A stretch of 63,058 bases of DNA, from the NCBI RefSeq assembly GCF_026168755.1, contig NZ_JAPFDR010000013.1:1-63058 (forward strand), given 5' to 3'. The position numbers were made by a program, and so were the translations under genes. The stretch is from Clostridium sp. Lineage in GTDB: Bacteria > Bacillota > Clostridia > Clostridiales > Clostridiaceae. Under the pieces are notes generated by a model. That model was given only the letters and a program-made list of their open reading frames with translations, did not search any database and had not been told where the DNA came from. Within the stretch, counting starts at the first letter, position 1; every line of letters starts with the position of its first letter. Shown here one piece after another: positions 10,412 to 19,387 of the stretch.

Positions 10412-11443
10412 ATGTATAATATTTTAGATTTTACATTAGAAGAATTACAAAATTGGATGAAGGAAAATGGTGAAAGTGCTTTTAGAGCAAAGCAAGTTTT
10501 CTCCTGGATTTATAAAGAGGTATGGAACTTTGAAGATATGAAGAATATACCAGGTTCTTTGAAAGAAAAGTTAAAGGAGAATTTCACTATTGAAATTCCT
10601 AAAGTTGTAGAAGTATATGAATCTAATGTAGATGACACTAAAAAGATGTTATTATCAATGAAAGATAATAATTTAATAGAATGTGTTCTTATGAAATATA
10701 AACATGGAAATTCAATTTGTGTATCTACTCAAGTAGGTTGTAGAATGGGGTGCAAATTTTGCGCCTCTACAATCGGAGGTAGAATAAGAAATTTAAGTGC
10801 TGGTGAAATACTTTCAGAAATAATGGTGGCACAAAAATTCTTAGGAGAAAGAATTTCAAATGTTGTTTTAATGGGAAGTGGAGAACCATTAGATAACTAT
10901 GACAATGTAGTTAAATTCTTAAATTTGGCAAATGCTGAATATGGATTAAATATAGGTCAAAGACATATAACATTATCTACATGTGGGATAGTACCTAAAA
11001 TAAAAGAATTAGCAGATTTAAGTTTAAGTATTACATTAGCAATTTCATTACATGCATTTAGTGATGAGAAAAGAAAAACAATAATGCCTATAGCTAATAA
11101 ATATAGTATTAATGAAATATTAGAAGCTTGTAGATACTATATGGATAAAACAGGGCGTAGAATTACATATGAATATTCGCTAGTATCTGGAGTTAATGAT
11201 GGAAAAGAAGATGCTAAGTCTTTAGCAAAACTATTAAAAAATATGAGTTGTCATGTTAATTTAATTCCAGTTAATGAAATCAAAGAAAATGAATTGAAAA
11301 GACCATCGAGAAAGACTATAGAAGGTTTTGAAGAAATATTAAAATCGCAAGGTATTGAAGTTACTGTTAGAAGAGAAATGGGAACAGACATTAATGCTGC
11401 TTGTGGGCAATTAAGAAGAAGTTATCTAGACACTCAAAAATAA
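10412..11443 (+). CDS. rlmN: Dual-specificity 23S rRNA/tRNA adenine-C2 methyltransferase RlmN
   Basis: Radical SAM enzyme that methylates C2 of A2503 in 23S rRNA and of A37 in some tRNAs. The 4Fe-4S motif CxxxCxxC is at Cys110, Cys114 and Cys117 in [12 protein letters not shown]. The second catalytic cysteine is near the C-terminus in INAACGQL. The 343-residue length and MGSGEPLDN motif fit RlmN rather than Cfr; a resistance role is not suggested. The start is preceded by TAGGTG. It ends 14 nt before prpC. Confidence 0.95.
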   Translation: MYNILDFTLEELQNWMKENGESAFRAKQVFSWIYKEVWNFEDMKNIPGSLKEKLKENFTIEIPKVVEVYESNVDDTKKMLLSMKDNNLIECVLMKYKHGNSICVSTQVGCRMGCKFCASTIGGRIRNLSAGEILSEIMVAQKFLGERISNVVLMGSGEPLDNYDNVVKFLNLANAEYGLNIGQRHITLSTCGIVPKIKELADLSLSITLAISLHAFSDEKRKTIMPIANKYSINEILEACRYYMDKTGRRITYEYSLVSGVNDGKEDAKSLAKLLKNMSCHVNLIPVNEIKENELKRPSRKTIEGFEEILKSQGIEVTVRREMGTDINAACGQLRRSYLDTQK

Positions 11444-11457
11444 AGGGGAGAAGAGAA

Positions 11458-12174
11458 ATGGTGGGTATAAAAAGTGATGTAGGTATAGTTAGAAATTTAA
11501 ATGAGGATTATGCTGGGTACATTGAAGAAGAAGGGTATAAGTTATATGTTGTAGCTGATGGTATGGGAGGTCATAATGCTGGAGAAGTAGCTAGCGAAAT
11601 GGCTGTAAATTCTGTTAAAGCATATGTTAAAGAAAATTATAAAAATGAAGGTAGTAGTGTACTTGAAAATGCCATACTTTTTGCAAATGAGAAAATATAT
11701 GATAAAGCAAGATGTGGTTTGGAGTATAAAGGTATGGGAACTACTTTAGTTGCTGCCTTAGTGTATGAAGATAATATTATTGTTGCTAATGTTGGAGATA
11801 GTAGTTGTTTTGGTATTACTGGTAGTGATATCATTAAAATTACAAAAGATCATTCTTTAGTCCAAGAACTTATAGATTCTGGAAGTATAACTGAAGAAGA
11901 GGGAAGAAATCATCCTAAAAAAAATGTTATTACTAGAGCCTTAGGAACCAATAATGTTGTTAAGATTGATATATTTAAAAAGGATATTAACACTTATGAT
12001 AAGTATTTGTTATGTACAGATGGATTATCTAATGAGGTTTTAGAAGAAGAAATATTAAGGGAAATAAATGATATTAATGACTACAATACTGCCTGTGACA
12101 AGTTAGTTTTATTAGCAAAGAATCGAGGGGGAAGAGATAATATTACGGTCTTGCTATTTGGAGGAGAGGTGTAG
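11458..12174 (+). CDS. prpC: PP2C-type Ser/Thr protein phosphatase
   Basis: Mn/Mg-dependent phosphatase that reverses phosphorylation by the neighbouring PrkC kinase. The PP2C metal motifs are visible: D in KSDVGIVRNLNED, VADGMGGH (about 34-41), GDSS, and the terminal GGRDNITVL. Length is 238 residues. The ATG at 11458 follows AAGGGGAG; an ORF start at 11401 lies inside rlmN and adds 19 unrelated residues. It is separated from prkC by only 2 nt, the conserved phosphatase-kinase pair. Confidence 0.95.
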   Translation: MVGIKSDVGIVRNLNEDYAGYIEEEGYKLYVVADGMGGHNAGEVASEMAVNSVKAYVKENYKNEGSSVLENAILFANEKIYDKARCGLEYKGMGTTLVAALVYEDNIIVANVGDSSCFGITGSDIIKITKDHSLVQELIDSGSITEEEGRNHPKKNVITRALGTNNVVKIDIFKKDINTYDKYLLCTDGLSNEVLEEEILREINDINDYNTACDKLVLLAKNRGGRDNITVLLFGGEV

Positions 12175-12176
12175 AG

Positions 12177-14273
12177 ATGATCGGTGAAGTATTAGGAAAT
12201 AGATATGAACTGATAGAAAAAATAGGTGAAGGTGGGATGGCTATAGTCTACAAAGCTAGAGATAATAAGTTAAGTAGACTAGTAGCTGTAAAAATTCTAA
12301 AAGTAGAATTTGCCAATAATAAAGATATTTCAGATAAATTTAAAAAAGAAGCAACAGCTGTAGCAAATTTTTCAGATGCAAATATAGTTAATGTATTAGA
12401 TGTTGGGCATGAGGAAGAAGGAAATATAAACTATTTTGTTATGGAATATGTTGATGGCAAGACATTAAAAGATCTAATAGTTGAAAACGGGAAACTAAAT
12501 TATACAGTTGCCATTAGCATAGGAATTCAAATAGCAAAAGCTTTAGAATGTGCTCATAGAAATAATATTATTCATAGAGATGTAAAGCCCCAAAATATAT
12601 TAGTTACTGAAAATGGATTAGTAAAGGTTACTGATTTTGGGATAGCTAAAAGTTCAACATCAGCAACCATAACTAATACAACAACAATAATGGGATCTGC
12701 ACATTATTTATCACCAGAGCAAGCTAAAGGTACATTTATTGATTTAAGATCAGATATTTATTCTTTAGGAATAGTTTTATATGAAATGGTAACAGGATTA
12801 CTTCCCTTTGATGGTGAATCTCCAGTTACAATTGCTTTAAAGCATATTCAGTCAGAACCTATTGAACCTAAAAAATATAATGCTTCTATACCAGATAGTC
12901 TAAATAATTTAATAATGAAGGCTATAAGTAAAGAAAGTGTAAATAGATATCAAAATTGTAGAGAATTGATAAATGATTTACAAAAGATAAAAGAAAATCC
13001 TAATACTCCTATTGGTGCTAGAGTTAATTATGATGATGGTAGAACTATAGTGATGGAGCCTATTAGAACTGAAAATATTGTAAATAAAGATGCAAGTGTA
13101 ACACCGAACAAAAATTTATATTCTAAATCTGATTTCGAAAATGATTATGAAGAAGATGATGAGGATGAAGATGATGATTTCTTTGGATCAAAAAATAAAT
13201 CAAAGAAAAGTAAGCGAAATAATAAAACTATGATAATTCTTGGAGTTATAGTTATGATAATTGCATTATTAAGTGGAATAGCATTTGGCTCAGGGTTATT
13301 AAGTGGAAGTGGAGTAAGTAGCAATAAGGTTACAGTTCCTAATATAGTTGGTATGACGTTTGATAATGCTAAAAAAGAGTTAGAAAAGTTAGGTTTAAAT
13401 ATTAAGGTTATAGAAACTGTTGAAAGTGATAAAGAAGAAAATACAATATTAGAAATGAATCCTATAGGAAATACAGAAGCTAAAAAAGGAGATACTATAG
13501 AGGTTAAAGTTTCTGGTGGTATAGCTAAAATAAAGGTTCCTGATTTAAGAGATTATGAAATAAATTATATAAAAGACTTATTAACTCAAAAAGGTTTAGA
13601 GTGGAATATTACTGAACAATATAGTGAAAATATTAAATCAGGATATTTAATAAGCCAGTATCCAGAAAGAGATACAGAAGTTACAAAGGGAACAATAATT
13701 GAACTTACTATAAGCAAAGGACCAGAAGTTAAGCTTGTATCAGTATCTAATTATTTAGGTCAAAATGTAGATAGTGCAAAGAGTGACTTAGAAGCTTTAG
13801 GATTAACAGTTATACTTCAAGAGCAAGCAACTGATAATGAATCTGAAAATGGAGTTGTATTAAAACAATCTATTAAAAGTGGTAGTAAAATTTCTGAAGG
13901 TAATGAAATTACTTTAACTTATGGAAAATATACAGCGCCTAGTAATATAGATATCAGTCAGTATTTAAGTGTTGGTATGTCGTTAGTAGATGCAATTAAT
14001 TCTTTAAATACAGCAGGAATATCATATAGTATATCTGGTGGAACACCACCTGAAAGTGACATGAGTTTATATACTGTAAAAGGCTTTACAAATAAAATAA
14101 AGCAAGGTGAAACTGTTAAGATTCAAGTTGAAAAAACTCAAACCACTGATCCAGATGAAGGTGAAGATGATAAAACAAATACAGATTCAAATTCAGATCA
14201 AAATACAAATAATGGAGAAGCTGCAAATACAAATGTTAATGTAGATAAAGGAAATGATACAACAAAGAACTAA
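12177..14273 (+). CDS. prkC: PASTA-domain Ser/Thr protein kinase
   Basis: Transmembrane eukaryotic-like kinase that senses muropeptides or lipid II through its outside half. The kinase domain (about 1-270) has the glycine loop GEGGMAIVYKA, catalytic Lys39, the HRDVKPQN loop and DFG. A very acidic stretch (about 322-333) and a Lys-rich patch precede one membrane helix (about 350-373). Three to four PASTA repeats follow (about 385-655), then a low-complexity Asp/Asn/Thr tail. Length is 698. Overlapping ribosome binding signals with prpC suggest coupling. In relatives it controls germination, cell wall synthesis and division. Confidence 0.95.
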   Translation: MIGEVLGNRYELIEKIGEGGMAIVYKARDNKLSRLVAVKILKVEFANNKDISDKFKKEATAVANFSDANIVNVLDVGHEEEGNINYFVMEYVDGKTLKDLIVENGKLNYTVAISIGIQIAKALECAHRNNIIHRDVKPQNILVTENGLVKVTDFGIAKSSTSATITNTTTIMGSAHYLSPEQAKGTFIDLRSDIYSLGIVLYEMVTGLLPFDGESPVTIALKHIQSEPIEPKKYNASIPDSLNNLIMKAISKESVNRYQNCRELINDLQKIKENPNTPIGARVNYDDGRTIVMEPIRTENIVNKDASVTPNKNLYSKSDFENDYEEDDEDEDDDFFGSKNKSKKSKRNNKTMIILGVIVMIIALLSGIAFGSGLLSGSGVSSNKVTVPNIVGMTFDNAKKELEKLGLNIKVIETVESDKEENTILEMNPIGNTEAKKGDTIEVKVSGGIAKIKVPDLRDYEINYIKDLLTQKGLEWNITEQYSENIKSGYLISQYPERDTEVTKGTIIELTISKGPEVKLVSVSNYLGQNVDSAKSDLEALGLTVILQEQATDNESENGVVLKQSIKSGSKISEGNEITLTYGKYTAPSNIDISQYLSVGMSLVDAINSLNTAGISYSISGGTPPESDMSLYTVKGFTNKIKQGETVKIQVEKTQTTDPDEGEDDKTNTDSNSDQNTNNGEAANTNVNVDKGNDTTKN

Positions 14274-14312
14274 AAAATAAGATTGCTTAATTTTAAGCAA
14301 TCTTATTTTTTT
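14274..14312 (+). terminator. Rho-independent terminator after prkC
   Basis: AAAATAAGATTGCTTAA pairs with TTAAGCAATCTTATTTT across a very short loop and runs into TTTTTT. It closes the priA-prkC run. Confidence 0.9.
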
Positions 14313-14330
14313 AGTTTCTAAAAGAAAATA

Positions 14331-14360
14331 TTGCATTTATTTTAAAATAGTGTTTATTAT
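14331..14360 (+). promoter_or_regulatory. Candidate promoter for rsgA-rpe-thiN
   Basis: TTGCAT (14331-14336), an 18-bp spacer and TATTAT (14355-14360), just after the prkC terminator and 31 nt before the rsgA start. Confidence 0.5.
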
Positions 14361-14391
14361 AAATATGAAGAGTAAAAAGTTTGGAGGTACT

Positions 14392-15255
14392 ATGAAAGGA
14401 AAAATAATCAAAGGAATTGGTGGATTTTATTATGTAAAAACTACTGATGGATTAATTGAATGTAAAGCGAGAGGGAAATTTAGACATAGAGATATGAAAC
14501 CTCTTGTTGGAGATGATGTAGAGATATTAATTGATAATGGTAAAGGAGTTATTTGTGATATTCATGAAAGAACGTCTGAACTTATTAGACCTACAGTAGC
14601 TAATGTAACGCAAGCATTTGTTGTTTTTGCTATAAAGAATCCAGATATTAATTATGATTTACTAAATAGATTTTTAGTATTATGTGAACACAATAATATT
14701 AAAGCAATAGTGTGTTTAAATAAGGTTGATTTAGTATCAGATGAAGAAAAGGAATTTGTTAAAAGTAAAATAAATGATATTGGATATGAAGTATTATTTA
14801 TTAATGCTAAAAAGGGGTTAGGTGTAGAATTATTAAAAAAGAGATTAAATGGCAATGTAACAGTTTTATGTGGACCATCAGGAGCCGGGAAATCAACATT
14901 AATTAATACACTAACAGAAAAATATCATATGGAAACAGGTGAAGTTTCTGATAAAATAGGAAGAGGTAGACATACTACCAGACATAGTGAACTTATTGAT
15001 GTAGAAGATGGATACATAGTTGATACCCCAGGTTTTTCAACGTTAGAAGTAACTTTTATTGAAAAAGATGATTTGAAATATTGTTTCCCAGAGTTTGAAG
15101 AATATAATAATCAATGCAAATTTAGAGGTTGCTTACATCATAAAGAACCTAGTTGTGCTGTTAAAACTGCAGTTGAAGAGGGAGAAATCAATAAATTTAG
15201 ATATGAATTTTATATAAGAACTTTAGAAGAAATAAATAATGGGAGGAAGTATTAA
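14392..15255 (+). CDS. rsgA: Ribosome small-subunit GTPase RsgA
   Basis: Circularly permuted GTPase that checks late 30S maturation. An N-terminal OB fold (about 1-65) precedes the GTPase domain, with motifs in permuted order: NKVD, then the P-loop GPSGAGKST and DTPGFS. A zinc finger near the C-terminus ([11 protein letters not shown]) completes 287 residues. The ATG at 14392 has GGAGG 7 nt upstream; the longer ORF start at 14350 falls within the candidate promoter. The stop overlaps the rpe start by one base. Confidence 0.95.
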   Translation: MKGKIIKGIGGFYYVKTTDGLIECKARGKFRHRDMKPLVGDDVEILIDNGKGVICDIHERTSELIRPTVANVTQAFVVFAIKNPDINYDLLNRFLVLCEHNNIKAIVCLNKVDLVSDEEKEFVKSKINDIGYEVLFINAKKGLGVELLKKRLNGNVTVLCGPSGAGKSTLINTLTEKYHMETGEVSDKIGRGRHTTRHSELIDVEDGYIVDTPGFSTLEVTFIEKDDLKYCFPEFEEYNNQCKFRGCLHHKEPSCAVKTAVEEGEINKFRYEFYIRTLEEINNGRKY

Positions 15256-15902
15256 TGGTTAAAATAGCACCGTCTATATTATCAGCAGATTTTTCAAAAT
15301 TAGGAGAGGAAGTAGAAAAGCTACATGATGCAGGAGCGGATTTCATTCATATTGATGTAATGGATGGAGAATTTGTACCTAATATTACATTTGGAATGCC
15401 TGTAATAAAAGCTATAAGAGGAAAAACAGATAAAGTATTTGATGTACATTTAATGATAAATAATCCCCAAAGATATATTGATGAATTTATAGCAGCAGGA
15501 GCAGATATAATAACTTTACATTATGAAGCAGAAAGACACTTAGATAGAGCTATACAATATATTAAATCAAAAGGTGTTAAGGCTGCAGTTGCATTAAATC
15601 CAGCTACACCAACAATTGTTTTAAAAGATATAATTGCAAGTTTGGACATGGTTTTAATAATGTCTGTGAATCCGGGATTTGGCGGACAGAAATTTATTCC
15701 ATATTCACTAGATAAAATTAAAGAAGTTAAGGAAATGGCAATAAAGGCTAATAATCTTAATATTTTAATTCAAGTTGATGGTGGAGTAGATAAAAATAAT
15801 GTTAAAGATGTTATCCAAGCTGGTGCAAATGTTATAGTAGCAGGATCTGCTGTTTTTGGTGATGGAAATATAGCAGAAAATATAAAAGCTTTAAGAGGGT
15901 AG
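15255..15902 (+). CDS. rpe: Ribulose-phosphate 3-epimerase
   Basis: Interconverts ribulose-5-phosphate and xylulose-5-phosphate in the pentose phosphate pathway. TIM-barrel motifs are intact: [46 protein letters not shown] and QVDGGV. The 215-residue length is normal. GGGAGGAAG lies upstream and the start overlaps the rsgA stop. rsgA-rpe-thiN is a conserved Firmicutes order and the three genes are effectively contiguous. Confidence 0.97.
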   Translation: MVKIAPSILSADFSKLGEEVEKLHDAGADFIHIDVMDGEFVPNITFGMPVIKAIRGKTDKVFDVHLMINNPQRYIDEFIAAGADIITLHYEAERHLDRAIQYIKSKGVKAAVALNPATPTIVLKDIIASLDMVLIMSVNPGFGGQKFIPYSLDKIKEVKEMAIKANNLNILIQVDGGVDKNNVKDVIQAGANVIVAGSAVFGDGNIAENIKALRG

Positions 15903-15904
15903 TA

Positions 15905-16543
15905 ATGAATTGTTTAATAGTAGCTGGAGGAGTTAAACCTAAAGATAAAATTATAAAGTATTATTCAGAACAATGTGAATTAGTGGTAGGAGTAGATAAA
16001 GGCTGTGACTATCTTTTTAAGACCAAAGTAAAACCGAATTATATTGTGGGAGATTTTGATTCTTCTAATTTAGAGGTTATAGATGAAATGGTTAGACAAG
16101 GTGTGGTTAAACATCAATATCAATGTGAGAAAAATTTTACTGATTCCGAGGAGGCTTTTGAATTAGCAATTTCTAAGAGTGTAAAAAGAATTACTTTTTT
16201 AGGAGCTACAGGACAAAGGTTTGACCATGCATTAGGTAACTTAGGTTTATTATTAAAAGCTTTAAATGCAGGAATATATTCAGAAATAGTTGATGATAGA
16301 AATAAAATGTTTTTAATTAATAAAAATACTGTTGTTAAAAGAGAGAATGAATATAAATATATATCCTTTTTAGCATATAATAGTACAGTAGAAGAATTTA
16401 GTATAAAAGGTGCTAAATATAATTTAGATAAATATACTTTAGAAATTGGAGATTCTAGAACTGTATCTAATGAGTTCTTAACAGATGAAATAAGTTTGGA
16501 AATTTCTAATGGTAGTATTTTGGTAATATATTCAAAGGATTAA
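15905..16543 (+). CDS. thiN: Thiamine pyrophosphokinase
   Basis: Transfers pyrophosphate from ATP to thiamine, making the cofactor thiamine diphosphate. Visible family motifs are VGVDKGCDYLF, the metal-binding loop VGDFDSS, TDSEEAFELA and LGATGQRFDHALGN. Length is 212 residues. It begins 2 nt after rpe and uses AGAGGG within the end of rpe as its ribosome binding site. It is the last large gene before spoVM. Confidence 0.93.
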   Translation: MNCLIVAGGVKPKDKIIKYYSEQCELVVGVDKGCDYLFKTKVKPNYIVGDFDSSNLEVIDEMVRQGVVKHQYQCEKNFTDSEEAFELAISKSVKRITFLGATGQRFDHALGNLGLLLKALNAGIYSEIVDDRNKMFLINKNTVVKRENEYKYISFLAYNSTVEEFSIKGAKYNLDKYTLEIGDSRTVSNEFLTDEISLEISNGSILVIYSKD

Positions 16544-16576
16544 AATAAAAAAATAAAAAAATTTTAAAAAAGTAAT

Positions 16577-16629
16577 CACCACTTAGCAGTTGCTTGCATA
16601 ATATGTATAGTAAGGAGTGGTGTTTTTAT
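16577..16629 (+). terminator. Hairpin with T-tract after thiN
   Basis: CACCACT (16577-16583) pairs with AGTGGTG (16616-16622), followed by TTTTTATTTT. The loop is long (32 nt), so it is either a loose terminator for the thiN run or part of the spoVM leader. Confidence 0.45.
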
Positions 16630-16678
16630 TTTAAATTTAAAATTATTCAAAGAATAGAAATGAATGGGGGGATTAATT

Positions 16679-16750
16679 TTGAAAATTGTTGCTATTAAAT
16701 TACCAAAGTTTTTATCATCTATAATTAAATTTTTTACTAGGAAAAAATAA
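16679..16750 (+). CDS. spoVM: Stage V sporulation protein SpoVM (23 aa)
   Basis: Tiny amphipathic helix peptide that recognises the curved forespore membrane and anchors the coat-assembly ATPase SpoIVA. The 23 codons begin with TTG and encode KIVAIKLPKFLSSIIKFF followed by a basic tail. The IKLPKFL core is identical to the Bacillus SpoVM core. GGGGGGA ends 7 nt before the TTG. The position between thiN and rpmB is the same as in Bacillus subtilis. It is too short for most ORF callers. Confidence 0.93.
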   Translation: MKIVAIKLPKFLSSIIKFFTRKK

Positions 16751-16827
16751 GTACATAGGAGAAAAATAGCAGATGCTATTAAGGATAGTATACCTTTAAT
16801 TTATATATTATTAAATGTTAATAATAA

Positions 16828-16858
16828 AAAAAGCAATTGAATCAATCAATTGCTTTTT
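16828..16858 (-). terminator. Bidirectional terminator between spoVM and rpmB
   Basis: AAAAAGCAATTG (16828-16839) pairs with CAATTGCTTTTT (16847-16858). The minus strand continues into a longer T-run, so it mainly serves rpmB; on the plus strand it can also end spoVM transcripts. Confidence 0.8.
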
Positions 16859-16868
16859 CTATTTGAAC

Positions 16869-17060
16869 TTATATTGCTCTTTCAACCTTACCAGATCTAA
16901 GGCATCTTGTACAAACGTGAACAGTTTTTGGTGTTCCGTTAACTAAAGCCTTTACTCTCTTTATGTTAGGAGCCCAAGTTCTCTTAGATTGACGATGTGA
17001 GTGTGAGTATTGAGTTCCAGATACTACACCTTTATTACAAACTTCGCATCTTCTTGCCAC
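16869..17060 (-). CDS. rpmB: 50S ribosomal protein bL28
   Basis: A 63-residue bL28 of the zinc-binding (C+) type: Cys5/Cys8 and Cys50/Cys53 form two CxxC pairs. The motifs ARRCEVCNKG and HSHRQSKRTWAPNI are typical. The start codon is GTG with AAGGAGGTG about 10 nt upstream. It is the only minus-strand gene among neighbours on the plus strand, an orientation conserved beside spoVM in Bacillus. C+ forms are usually not Zur-regulated. Confidence 0.97.
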   Translation of the reverse strand: MARRCEVCNKGVVSGTQYSHSHRQSKRTWAPNIKRVKALVNGTPKTVHVCTRCLRSGKVERAI

Positions 17061-17080
17061 TTGAAAACACCTCCTTATGT

Positions 17081-17101
17081 TTGAAGATAATTTCTCTTCA
17101 A
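17081..17101 (-). promoter_or_regulatory. Hairpin in the rpmB leader
   Basis: TTGAAGA and TCTTCAA form a perfect 7-bp stem with a 7-nt loop. On the minus-strand transcript it lies directly before the rpmB ribosome binding site, a position suited to translational control. Confidence 0.45.
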
Positions 17102-17114
17102 TAGGACAAAATAG

Positions 17115-17144
17115 ATTTTAACATAGTTCATATCAAAAATGCAA
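17115..17144 (-). promoter_or_regulatory. Promoter of rpmB (minus strand)
   Basis: Read on the minus strand: TTGCAT (17144-17139), an 18-bp spacer, TAAAAT (17120-17115). Transcription would start about 45 nt before the rpmB start. Confidence 0.6.
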
Positions 17145-17215
17145 GGATATTTGAAAAAAATATTAAAAAAATTTATATTATTTTATTAAATGGCTAATGA
17201 ATAGGATAAATTTAC

Positions 17216-17244
17216 TTGAATTAATATAGTAACTAATATACAAT
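17216..17244 (+). promoter_or_regulatory. Promoter of asp23-fakA
   Basis: TTGAAT (17216-17221), a 17-bp spacer and TACAAT (17239-17244), 35 nt before the asp23 start. Confidence 0.6.
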
Positions 17245-17279
17245 AATCTATATGGAAAGATAAAAAAGGAGGATTTTCT

Positions 17280-17630
17280 ATGGTAGGATATTTAAATGAC
17301 CTTGGAAGTATAAATTACTCTGAAGAAGTATTAGGGAAAATAGTAGGATTATCAACAATGGAGTGTTATGGTGTTGTTGGTATGGTTTCTAAAAATGCTA
17401 CTGAAGGTTTATGGGAGCTAATGAGAATTGAGAATTTAAGTAAGGGTGTTAAATTAAAATTTAATGATGAAGATAAATTAATAATAGAATTATCAATAAT
17501 GGTTGAATACGGAACTAAAATTTCTGTAATAGCTAATAATATAATTCAAAAGGTGCGTTATAGTGTTGAAAATTATACTGGACTAAAGGTTGCTTCAGTT
17601 ACAGTTAATGTTCAAGCGGTAAGAGTCTAG
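17280..17630 (+). CDS. Asp23/Gls24 family envelope protein (YloU)
   Basis: A 116-residue Asp23/Gls24 family protein. The alpha/beta pattern, with VLGKIVGLSTMECYGVVGMV near the N-terminus and a terminal VNVQAVRV strand, is typical. Members are abundant, membrane-associated and often linked to alkaline or envelope stress; the exact role is unknown. It is always paired with fakA in Firmicutes and lies 11 nt upstream of it here, so a shared transcript and a link to envelope lipid homeostasis are inferred. Confidence 0.88.
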   Translation: MVGYLNDLGSINYSEEVLGKIVGLSTMECYGVVGMVSKNATEGLWELMRIENLSKGVKLKFNDEDKLIIELSIMVEYGTKISVIANNIIQKVRYSVENYTGLKVASVTVNVQAVRV

Positions 17631-17641
17631 GAGGTAACAGG

Positions 17642-19288
17642 ATGAAATATGACAGAATAAACGGCCATGATTTTTATAATATGGTTGTTAATGCTAGTAA
17701 TAGATTATTGGAGGAAAGTGATTTCGTTAACGCTTTAAATGTTTTTCCTGTGCCAGATGGAGACACAGGAACTAATATGTCTATGACTTTTAAGGCTGCT
17801 GTAAAAGAAATAGAAAATTTAAATTCAGAATCAATTGGAGAAACTTCCAAGAAATTAGCAAAAGGTGCTTTAATGGGAGCAAGAGGTAACTCAGGTGTTA
17901 TCTTATCTCAAATACTTAGAGGTATTTCTAAAGGATTAGAAGGAAAAACAAGCGTTGATAGTGTCGAATTTGCAAATGCTTTTGTAGAAGGAAGTAAGGC
18001 AGCTTACAAAGCTGTAATGAAACCAACGGAAGGCACTATACTTTCAGTTATTAGAGCTGCTTCAGAAGCTGCCATAAAAAGTAATAAAACTGATATAGTA
18101 GAACTATTAAATGAAATAGTAGTTGAAGCAAAGATAATGTTAGATAAAACTCCAGATCTTTTACCAGCACTTAAAAAGGCTAAGGTTGTAGATTCAGGTG
18201 GTATGGGATTATATATTATATTACAAGGAATGTATGATGCATTAAAAGATGGAATAAAAGCAGAAATAAAAGATATATCTGCTAAAGCTTCAACAGGAGC
18301 AAGCGCTCAAGCTATAGAAGATATAGATATTAAATTTGGATACTGTACAGAATTTATAATATTAGGAGATGCTTCTAAAGCTAAAGCATTCCAAGATGAG
18401 ATTGAACCTCTTGGTGATTCTATGATTGTTGTTGGGTATGATGATGTAATAAAAGTACATATTCATACTAATGATCCAGGATTAGTATTATCTAAAGCTG
18501 TAGCTGTTGGTGAATTATCTAAAATTAAAATAGATAATATGAGAGAAGAGCATAGAGAAGTTTTAATGTCAAAAGAAGAATATGATAAAGCTCAAACTGA
18601 AGAAGTAGAAGCTGAAGTATCTGTAGAAAAGAAGAAATATGCATTTGTTTCAGTAGCTATGGGAGAAGGAATAACTCATGTTCTTAAGGATTTAGGTGTT
18701 GACTACGTAATTGAAGGTGGTCAGACAATGAACCCATCAACTCAAGATATGATGGAATGTATATCTAAATTAAATGCTGACCACATATTTATTTTACCTA
18801 ACAATAAGAATATAATTATGGCTGCTACTCAAGCTGCAGAAATATCTGATAAAGATGTTAGAGTTATACCAACTAAGAGTATTCCTCAAGGTATTACTTG
18901 TATAACTATGTTTAATGCAGATCATGAAGTTGATGAAAATGAAGCTGCTTTAATGGAAGCATTAGAACTTGTTAAGACAGGCTCTGTAACTTATGCGGTT
19001 AGAGATACTGAAATGGATGGAATAGAAATTAAGGAAGGTAATATGCTTGGTCTTATTGAAGGAAAAATCAATAAGGTTGGAGAAGATTACTTCCAAGTAG
19101 CAGAAGAAGTTTTAGAGTCTATGATTGATGAAGATAGTGAACTTATAACTATATTCTATGGTAAAGATGTAGATGAAAGTAAAATAGAAGAGTTTACAGA
19201 AAAATTAGAAGAAAAGTATGAAGAGTGTGATGTTCAATTCTACAAAGGAGATCAACCTTTATACTACTTTATAATGGCTGTAGAATAG
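17642..19288 (+). CDS. fakA: Fatty acid kinase, ATP-binding subunit FakA
   Basis: Phosphorylates fatty acids held by FakB carrier proteins, giving acyl-phosphate for PlsY/PlsX. The N-terminal DhaL-type nucleotide domain has the metal loop PDGDTGTNMS (about 38-47) and GARGNSGVILSQ. A central region and C-terminal DegV-like domain follow. Length 548 is typical. Once annotated as a dihydroxyacetone kinase-like protein, the family is now known as FakA. No fakB is in this window. It connects functionally with plsX and acpP about 10 kb downstream. Confidence 0.92.
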   Translation: MKYDRINGHDFYNMVVNASNRLLEESDFVNALNVFPVPDGDTGTNMSMTFKAAVKEIENLNSESIGETSKKLAKGALMGARGNSGVILSQILRGISKGLEGKTSVDSVEFANAFVEGSKAAYKAVMKPTEGTILSVIRAASEAAIKSNKTDIVELLNEIVVEAKIMLDKTPDLLPALKKAKVVDSGGMGLYIILQGMYDALKDGIKAEIKDISAKASTGASAQAIEDIDIKFGYCTEFIILGDASKAKAFQDEIEPLGDSMIVVGYDDVIKVHIHTNDPGLVLSKAVAVGELSKIKIDNMREEHREVLMSKEEYDKAQTEEVEAEVSVEKKKYAFVSVAMGEGITHVLKDLGVDYVIEGGQTMNPSTQDMMECISKLNADHIFILPNNKNIIMAATQAAEISDKDVRVIPTKSIPQGITCITMFNADHEVDENEAALMEALELVKTGSVTYAVRDTEMDGIEIKEGNMLGLIEGKINKVGEDYFQVAEEVLESMIDEDSELITIFYGKDVDESKIEEFTEKLEEKYEECDVQFYKGDQPLYYFIMAVE

Positions 19289-19300
19289 TTGTTTTTAGAG

Positions 19301-19337
19301 GCACAAGGAAGTTTAATTTCTTGTGCTTTATTTTTTT
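19301..19337 (+). terminator. Rho-independent terminator after fakA
   Basis: GCACAAG (19301-19307) pairs with CTTGTGC (19320-19326), then TTTATTTTTTT. Confidence 0.8.
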
Positions 19338-19387
19338 ATGTAATATTATAAAATTATACTTATTATTTAAAGGCTAGGAGAAGTAAC

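Noticed and set aside
10412..11443. Possible Cfr-type antibiotic resistance methyltransferase
   Set aside because: Motifs, length and linkage to rsmB match housekeeping RlmN; nothing specific to Cfr is seen.
13320..14150. Repetitive region that might be a tandem DNA repeat
   Set aside because: These are diverged PASTA protein domains of prkC; repetition is at protein level only.
16590..16625. Sigma-E type promoter for spoVM (GCATAAT resembles the -35)
   Set aside because: No matching -10 (CATACA-like) sequence at the required 13-15 bp distance on the plus strand.
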